A stretch of DNA of 43,603 bases from Chloroflexota bacterium (GTDB lineage: Bacteria; Chloroflexota; Dehalococcoidia; UBA1127; JACQUN01): contig JACQUN010000203.1 of NCBI GenBank assembly GCA_016210285.1, positions 1 through 43,603 of the forward strand. The letters are read 5' to 3'. Shown piece after piece: positions 39,100-43,603 of this stretch. A model generated the notes under the pieces. It made no database searches. It saw nothing but the letters and a program-made list of their open reading frames with translations, and was not told the DNA's origin. The translations under genes were made by a program, and so were the position numbers. Position 1 is the stretch's first letter, and every line of letters begins with the position of its first letter.

Positions 39100-39141
39100 C
39101 ACCCGTTTGACCTCCCCAGCGTCGTTGGGATGGGCGTTTCG

Positions 39142-40614
39142 TTACTGGTTGCCCTGACCCCTTGCAGACCTCGGGGCTATACGCATCGCTGAGGCCGCCA
39201 CGGCCACCAGGGCCAGGACAAAGCAGACCAGGACCGCGTCCCGGAAGCCCCACACCAGGGCAGTCCGGCGAAGGGCGTCGGCGGATATCCCTGTTGCCTG
39301 GAGGCGTGCTTCGTAGCTGCCAGAGCGCAGGGTAAAGATAGCCCCCGAGAGGGCTACCCCGCTGGCCAGGGCGATGCCGCGGCTGGTAGCGATAGATGCA
39401 GCGGCAGTGCCCAGGCGCTCTCTTGGAGCGCTCCCCATGACAGCGCTGCTGTTGGCGGGCTCGAAGAGGGAGGTCCCCAGGCCCATCACCAGCAACGCCA
39501 ACACGGGGTGCGGCCAGCCGGACCCGACCCTCACGCTCCCCAGAAGCAGAAGCCCGCTGCTCAGAACCAGCATCCCCACGGTGGTCAGCACCCGCGTGCC
39601 CACGCGGTCGGAGAGCCACCCGCTGGCCGGGCCCACAAGGATGCGGAGGACCTGGAAGGCTGAAAGTGCAAGCCCCATCCGCGCCTGCGAAAACCCCAGG
39701 GCCCCCAGGAAATAGAAGGGGGCCAGGAGCGTTACCGCGCTCCAGGTGAGGAAGTGGAAGAGGATCGCGACCATCGAAAGGGAGTAGGCACGGTAGCGGA
39801 ACAGTTGAAAGTCCAGGATGGGACGCTGGGCACGGCGCTCCACGAGCAGGAAGACGGGCAGGAAGAACACGGCGGCACCCGCGAGAGCCCACACCAGCGG
39901 AGAGTCCAGTCCCAGTCGGCCTGCCTGGTTCACCATGAGCAGGAAAGACGCCACACTCACCAGGAGCAGGAAAGCACCCATGAAGTCCACCCGGGGCATC
40001 GTGGGGGTGCGCTCTTCCCCTTCCTGGAGGATGACCCAGGACAGCACTGCGCCGAGGAGGCCGATGGGGACTCGCGTGTAGAAAATCGCGGGCCATCCCA
40101 GGGTGTCCAGCAGGATGCCCCCCAGGAACGGGCCTCCCGCCAGGCCAAGGCCCACTGCGCCGTTGAGAATGCCAATGGCCTTGCCCCGCTCCTGCCCTGG
40201 GAATGCAGCCACTGCAATAGCCTGGGTGGTGGCGACGATCATGGAGCTCCCGATGGCCTGGAAGACCCGGAGGAAGATGAGCATCAGAATGCTGGTGGAA
40301 AGGGCGGAGAGGCCGATACCCAGGGAGTAGATGATGAAGCCCAGGATGAAGATCCTCCGGCGGCCCAGGACATCCCCAACCCAGCCCACGGTGAGGAACA
40401 GGCTGGTGCTGGTGAGGAAGTATGCGGCGGTAACCCATACCACCGCAGAGATGTTGGTGCCAAAGGCCGAGGCCAGGGCTGGGTAGGCCACACTCACCAT
40501 CCCGCTGTCCAGCGTGGTGGCGAAGGAGCCCACGCAGGCGACGAAAAGCACGAGCCACCTGGAGGACACACGCCCCCGCAGGCGTGAAGAGGGGTGTGCC
40601 CTCTCAGTGGACAA
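39142..40614 (-). CDS. MFS drug:H+ antiporter (DHA2, 14-TM)
   Basis: Exporter of 490 residues with about 14 hydrophobic segments, as in EmrB/QacA-type antiporters. Signatures: DSGMVSVAYPAL (motif D1 region), GWVGDVLGRRRIF (motif A), LGLAGGPFLGGILLD (motif C). Start: TTG at 40612-40614 with AGAGGAG 5 nt upstream; no better codon exists before the first helix. No regulator or membrane-fusion gene is adjacent. Substrate unknown. Confidence 0.92.
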   Translation of the reverse strand: MSTERAHPSSRLRGRVSSRWLVLFVACVGSFATTLDSGMVSVAYPALASAFGTNISAVVWVTAAYFLTSTSLFLTVGWVGDVLGRRRIFILGFIIYSLGIGLSALSTSILMLIFLRVFQAIGSSMIVATTQAIAVAAFPGQERGKAIGILNGAVGLGLAGGPFLGGILLDTLGWPAIFYTRVPIGLLGAVLSWVILQEGEERTPTMPRVDFMGAFLLLVSVASFLLMVNQAGRLGLDSPLVWALAGAAVFFLPVFLLVERRAQRPILDFQLFRYRAYSLSMVAILFHFLTWSAVTLLAPFYFLGALGFSQARMGLALSAFQVLRILVGPASGWLSDRVGTRVLTTVGMLVLSSGLLLLGSVRVGSGWPHPVLALLVMGLGTSLFEPANSSAVMGSAPRERLGTAAASIATSRGIALASGVALSGAIFTLRSGSYEARLQATGISADALRRTALVWGFRDAVLVCFVLALVAVAASAMRIAPRSARGQGNQ

Positions 40615-40677
40615 CGACGCTCCTCTTACAGGAGTGGGGGGCGTAGGAGTGCGGACCCGGTGAGCCGGGGCCGGGGC

Positions 40678-42198
40678 CTAGGCCAGGGCGCAGAGGTCCT
40701 CAAGCTGACGCTTCAGCCAGTCGTGGACGTCCTCTCGCTGAATCGCCTCCGCCAGGCGCGCCGCCCGCTTCTCCCGCTCTTCAGGGGGCATGGCGAGGGC
40801 CTGGTAGAGGGCTGCGGCGGTCCCCTCCAGGTCTGCCGCAGACACCGAGAGGGCCTCCCCCTTGAGCTGTTCCCACGCCCCAGCGCCCTCCGAGAGGATC
40901 AGCACCCCGGCCCGGGTGTTGATCACAGGGCCCTCCTTGGCGACCAGGTTCATCCCATCCACCACCGGGTTCACCAGGAGGGCGTCGTACAGCCGCATGC
41001 CCGCGATGGCCTGGGTATAGTTGTTCTCGTAGAAGACCTGGACGGGTTGCCAGCCCTCCTTGCCAAAGGTGCTGTTGATACCTATCACAACCCCGTCAAT
41101 CTCTTCCTGGTAGCGCTCGTACTGTTTGATGTGGGTGCGGGAGGGAACCAGGAAGGCCAGGAACTTGACCTTGCCGGAGAGCTCGGGGTGCTGCTCCAGG
41201 AGGAGCTGGTAGGCGCGAAAGCCGCGAACAATGTTCTTGCTGGGCTCGGCCCGGTCCACACGCACGATGGTCTTCTCCACACACACGGTCCGCAGTTGCC
41301 GCTCATACTCCAGGGCGCGTGGCGACGTCCCGATGCGTCGGATCTCTTCCACATCAATAGACAGGGGGTACGCCCGTACCAGAGTGCGCCGGCCCTGCCA
41401 GTTGATGGTGCCAGCAGTGAAGTCAACCTGGGCGTCAGGCAGGAAAAAACGGCAACCCTCAAGAAAGCTCTGAGCATCCAGGACCGACTGGAAACCAACC
41501 ACATCACACGTGGAGAGGCTCTGGAAGATGGCGTTGCGTATCCCCGCCGGGAGGAGCTGCCAGAGGCGCGGTGAGGGCCAGGGGATGTGGATGAAGTGGT
41601 GGAGCAATGCATCTGGGAGCTGCTGTCGCAGGAGGGAAGGGACCAGGTAGAAATGATAGTCGTGGAGCATGATGCACGCCGGGCGGCCCTGTCCCCTTGC
41701 CTCGGTGACCAGCGCCTCTGCGAACGCCTGGTTCACTGGCACGTAGCCCGTCTCCCAGGCGTCCAGAACGGCGCTATCAATATTCGGGGTGTAGGCGGAG
41801 CTCCACATGTAGTGCTGAAGGAACCAGAGGAGGGGATTGCAGAAGATGTTGTAGAACTTGTGATAGGCTCGCCTGGGGGTGGTCACAAAGCGAACATGGA
41901 TCCGGTGGCCTGGAACCGGCGACTTGATGCGGCCCGCGCCTGCTTGCTCCGATGCTCGCCTGTCACCCTCCCCCATAGCGCTGGCTACCCAGGTGAACTC
42001 GGTGGAGTGGATAAGGCTGCTGAAAGCGGTGACCACTGCCCCGCTCCCGCGCCGGGGGTGCATCATGCCTTCGGGTGTCAAGTGGTATTCAAGTGGCCCC
42101 CGGTTGCTTGCCAAAATGAGGTATCGGCGCTCCAACAGGCTCTTGCAAAGCTGCCGGGGCAGCGCGCTGCGCCCTTCGGCGGGTGGCGAGGTGGTCAT
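40678..42198 (-). CDS. otsA: Trehalose-6-phosphate synthase (GT20)
   Basis: Retaining glycosyltransferase that joins UDP/ADP/GDP-glucose to glucose-6-phosphate. The 506-residue protein has ILASNRGPLEYHLTPEG (the SNRGP form of the N-terminal loop), LHDYHFYLVP, HIPWPSP, the phosphate-binding RVDRAEPSKNIVRGF and the nucleotide-sugar block DGMNLVAKEG. A glucosylglycerol-phosphate synthase is a close alternative. ATG at 42196-42198 with GAGGA upstream. No otsB phosphatase gene adjoins. Its leader is about 190 nt. Confidence 0.9.
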   Translation of the reverse strand: MTTSPPAEGRSALPRQLCKSLLERRYLILASNRGPLEYHLTPEGMMHPRRGSGAVVTAFSSLIHSTEFTWVASAMGEGDRRASEQAGAGRIKSPVPGHRIHVRFVTTPRRAYHKFYNIFCNPLLWFLQHYMWSSAYTPNIDSAVLDAWETGYVPVNQAFAEALVTEARGQGRPACIMLHDYHFYLVPSLLRQQLPDALLHHFIHIPWPSPRLWQLLPAGIRNAIFQSLSTCDVVGFQSVLDAQSFLEGCRFFLPDAQVDFTAGTINWQGRRTLVRAYPLSIDVEEIRRIGTSPRALEYERQLRTVCVEKTIVRVDRAEPSKNIVRGFRAYQLLLEQHPELSGKVKFLAFLVPSRTHIKQYERYQEEIDGVVIGINSTFGKEGWQPVQVFYENNYTQAIAGMRLYDALLVNPVVDGMNLVAKEGPVINTRAGVLILSEGAGAWEQLKGEALSVSAADLEGTAAALYQALAMPPEEREKRAARLAEAIQREDVHDWLKRQLEDLCALA

Positions 42199-42254
42199 GA
42201 TAATCCTCGATGCAAAGACAGGGTCAATGTGCAGGCCCTGGTAGTTTGGGCACT

Positions 42255-42294
42255 CGGAGAAGACATGGGCTCACTCACAGGCCGGGCTTCTCCG
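42255..42294 (-). promoter_or_regulatory. Hairpin in the long otsA leader
   Basis: cggagaag (42255-42262) and cttctccg (42287-42294) can pair around a 24-nt loop. It lies in the 190-nt untranslated region; no known riboswitch class is recognised. Confidence 0.35.
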
Positions 42295-42393
42295 TGCAAA
42301 CAATCCGGGATAGGCGTTGGACAAGCTCGGCCGCTCCTGGCCTGGCTGTTTATTAAGGAAGCCCGATTCCCCTCCATTCCGCTGGGCTTGCCC

Positions 42394-42422
42394 AAAGTAG
42401 CACAGGGTGCCAGGGCTGTCAA
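42394..42422 (-). promoter_or_regulatory. Promoter of otsA
   Basis: Minus strand TTGACA (42422-42417), 17 nt, TACTTT (42399-42394). The start would be near 42387. Confidence 0.65.
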
Positions 42423-42464
42423 GTCGGTGTGTGCGTTATCGGGCCGGGGGCCGTGGTTGGCCCA

Positions 42465-43145
42465 CTAGGCCCGCCCTGGATGCTGGCCCAGAGCAGGCAC
42501 CGTGATCTGACCCTCCCCTGGGACGCCCAGGGCCGTGGTCTTGCCCAGGTGGCGAAGGAGAGCAGTGTACGCAGCCACGATGGCGTCACACTGGTCATGC
42601 GTCAGGGGACGCGACAGGCCATCCAGCCCCTGAACCGCCTGGCAAAGCCAGCTCGTTAGAAAGGCCCTCCCTTGTGGCGTGCTTTTCTTGGGTATGTCCC
42701 GCCCAAGGAGCAACACCTTCGAGGCGTAGGGGAAGACCTCCAGAACCGCCACGCCACGGGCCTCCAGCGCCCGGCGTAGCGCGATGCCGCGATATACCAT
42801 CCCCTTGATGATGCTCCGCTTGGTGGTGTAGAAGCAGCCGATGCCCAGGCGGGCCAGCCCTTGCTCGCAGGCGCGACCTTTACGCTGGGAGGTGGGGCTG
42901 CATGGGCAGCCCTCTTCAAGGCAGCACATGCCCTGAGGCAGACCCAGGGGGGCATCCACCGCAACCACAGTGGGCTTGACATCCAGGATGCACGCAAGGA
43001 TTTCAGCGTCCTGGCGGAGGTATCCGAGGGCGCATACCCGGACGTGGCTGTCCAGGACTGCGTAGGCAGAAGCTCTTGCGGGGCTATTTGTCAGGTCCAG
43101 CCCCAGAAACACGGCCTGCCGGGTGGATGGCGGTGCAGAAGGCAC
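42465..43145 (-). CDS. DUF429 protein (RNase H-like fold)
   Basis: Protein of 226 residues with GLDLTNSPARASAYAVL at the front, VVAVDAPLGLPQG, and the late block THDQCDAIVAAYTALL. DUF429 proteins are predicted nuclease-like; no activity is established. Cysteines cluster at 74-85 (CCLEEGCPC), which could bind metal. Start: GTG at 43145 is uncertain because no ribosome site is visible; a GTG at about 43112 is the alternative. It lies 20 nt after meaB. Confidence 0.8.
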   Translation of the reverse strand: MPSAPPSTRQAVFLGLDLTNSPARASAYAVLDSHVRVCALGYLRQDAEILACILDVKPTVVAVDAPLGLPQGMCCLEEGCPCSPTSQRKGRACEQGLARLGIGCFYTTKRSIIKGMVYRGIALRRALEARGVAVLEVFPYASKVLLLGRDIPKKSTPQGRAFLTSWLCQAVQGLDGLSRPLTHDQCDAIVAAYTALLRHLGKTTALGVPGEGQITVPALGQHPGRA

Positions 43146-43165
43146 TTGTGGCTGCCTCTATCCGC

Positions 43166-43603
43166 TCACGGCTTTTTCCCCAGCGATGCTAGCCAATCCT
43201 GCACGAGAGCGCCGTTCTTCAGCACCTCCTGTGCGGCGGCAAAGGGGTCGGCCTGGCCGTCAGCCACCTGGGTTGCCCTCGCCGCCAAATGCCCTTCCTG
43301 GCGGATCAGATCTCGCAGCACGGCACCCACCCCCTCCTCGCCGGCCTTCAGGAACTCCTGCTGCCTCCGTTGCCGCCGCTTTTCGGCCAGCCGGGATGAG
43401 CCTTCCAGGGCAGCGCGGTGCTCCTGGATGGCCCGGTGGAGCACGTCCACCCCTTCCCCTTTGGGGGCCTGGGTCTGCAGAACCGGAGGGCGCCAACCTG
43501 CCCTGGGGACCAGGTGCAGCGTAGCCTCCAGCTCAGTGGCGAGGTGTCCAGCACCCTCTCGGTCGGCCTTGTGGACGACGAAGATGTCGGCGATCTCCAG
43601 GAG
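43166..43603 (-). CDS. meaB: MeaB/ArgK family GTPase, C-terminal part
   Basis: The gene runs off the right edge; 145 C-terminal residues are present. LLEIADIFVVHKADREGAGHLATELEATL is the G4 (NKAD-like) region, here HKAD, followed by PVLQTQAPKGEGVDVLHRAIQEHR and a C-terminal helical tail. MeaB protects and reloads adenosylcobalamin-dependent methylmalonyl-CoA mutase, a route consistent with the CoA genes nearby. The mutase would lie outside the window. Confidence 0.9.
   Translation of the reverse strand, partial: LLEIADIFVVHKADREGAGHLATELEATLHLVPRAGWRPPVLQTQAPKGEGVDVLHRAIQEHRAALEGSSRLAEKRRQRRQQEFLKAGEEGVGAVLRDLIRQEGHLAARATQVADGQADPFAAAQEVLKNGALVQDWLASLGKKP

Overview
The window is high-GC bacterial chromosome, with long GC-rich genes, frequent GTG/TTG starts and clear sigma-70-like promoters. 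It is rich in CaiB-type CoA transferases, a solute-binding lipoprotein, degraded amidohydrolase and acyl-CoA dehydrogenase pieces, an Ni-SOD and a large (Alu-containing) SRP RNA. This mix suggests a Chloroflexota bacterium, perhaps near the Dehalococcoidia. That assignment is inferred from gene content; no 16S rRNA or ribosomal protein gene is present to prove it.

Layout. Positions 1-2340 (mostly minus) hold an IS630-derived MITE in the 3' end of ispE, then rsmA, a gutted amidohydrolase remnant and the large SRP RNA. Positions 2496-3880 are an AT-richer island with a DUF4062 gene. Positions 3882-9334 hold a crotonase, rsfS, the thiL-tsaE-tsaB-ndk operon, a metallophosphoesterase and a 7-TM protein. 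Positions 9430-18550 hold a 2-hydroxyacid dehydrogenase with a tautomerase, a nested inverted-repeat element, a plus-strand cluster (solute-binding lipoprotein, M24 protein, GMC oxidoreductase, its small subunit, a second flavoprotein), then a graveyard of repeats and gene ends. Positions 18549-21284 encode a decaheme c-type cytochrome lipoprotein on a collagen-like stalk. Positions 21477-24300 hold a CoA transferase, a VTT membrane protein and a PEP mutase/isocitrate lyase homologue.

Positions 24466-29888 are the most striking part: a minus-strand sulfur-trafficking operon. In order of transcription it is an Rrf2 regulator with three cysteines, a MoeB/ThiF-type E1 enzyme, a cysteine synthase, a tiny cysteine-rich leader ORF with a terminator and a matching antiterminator, TusA, DsrE2, rhodanese, and a glutaredoxin-DinB fusion. 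The fusion's redox motif is UxxC: an in-frame UGA is followed by a good bacterial SECIS hairpin, so it is probably a selenoprotein. The genes read as one system for mobilising persulfide sulfur, apparently controlled by an Fe-S-type regulator and by cysteine supply.

Positions 29956-34599 are an operon of two CoA transferases around a dienoyl-CoA-reductase-like flavoenzyme. Positions 34749-36940 are a VOC protein coupled to hemL, followed by a second MITE. The rest holds divergent sodX/sodN (Ni superoxide dismutase), an aquaporin, a 14-TM MFS exporter, otsA with a long leader, a DUF429 protein and the 3' part of meaB.
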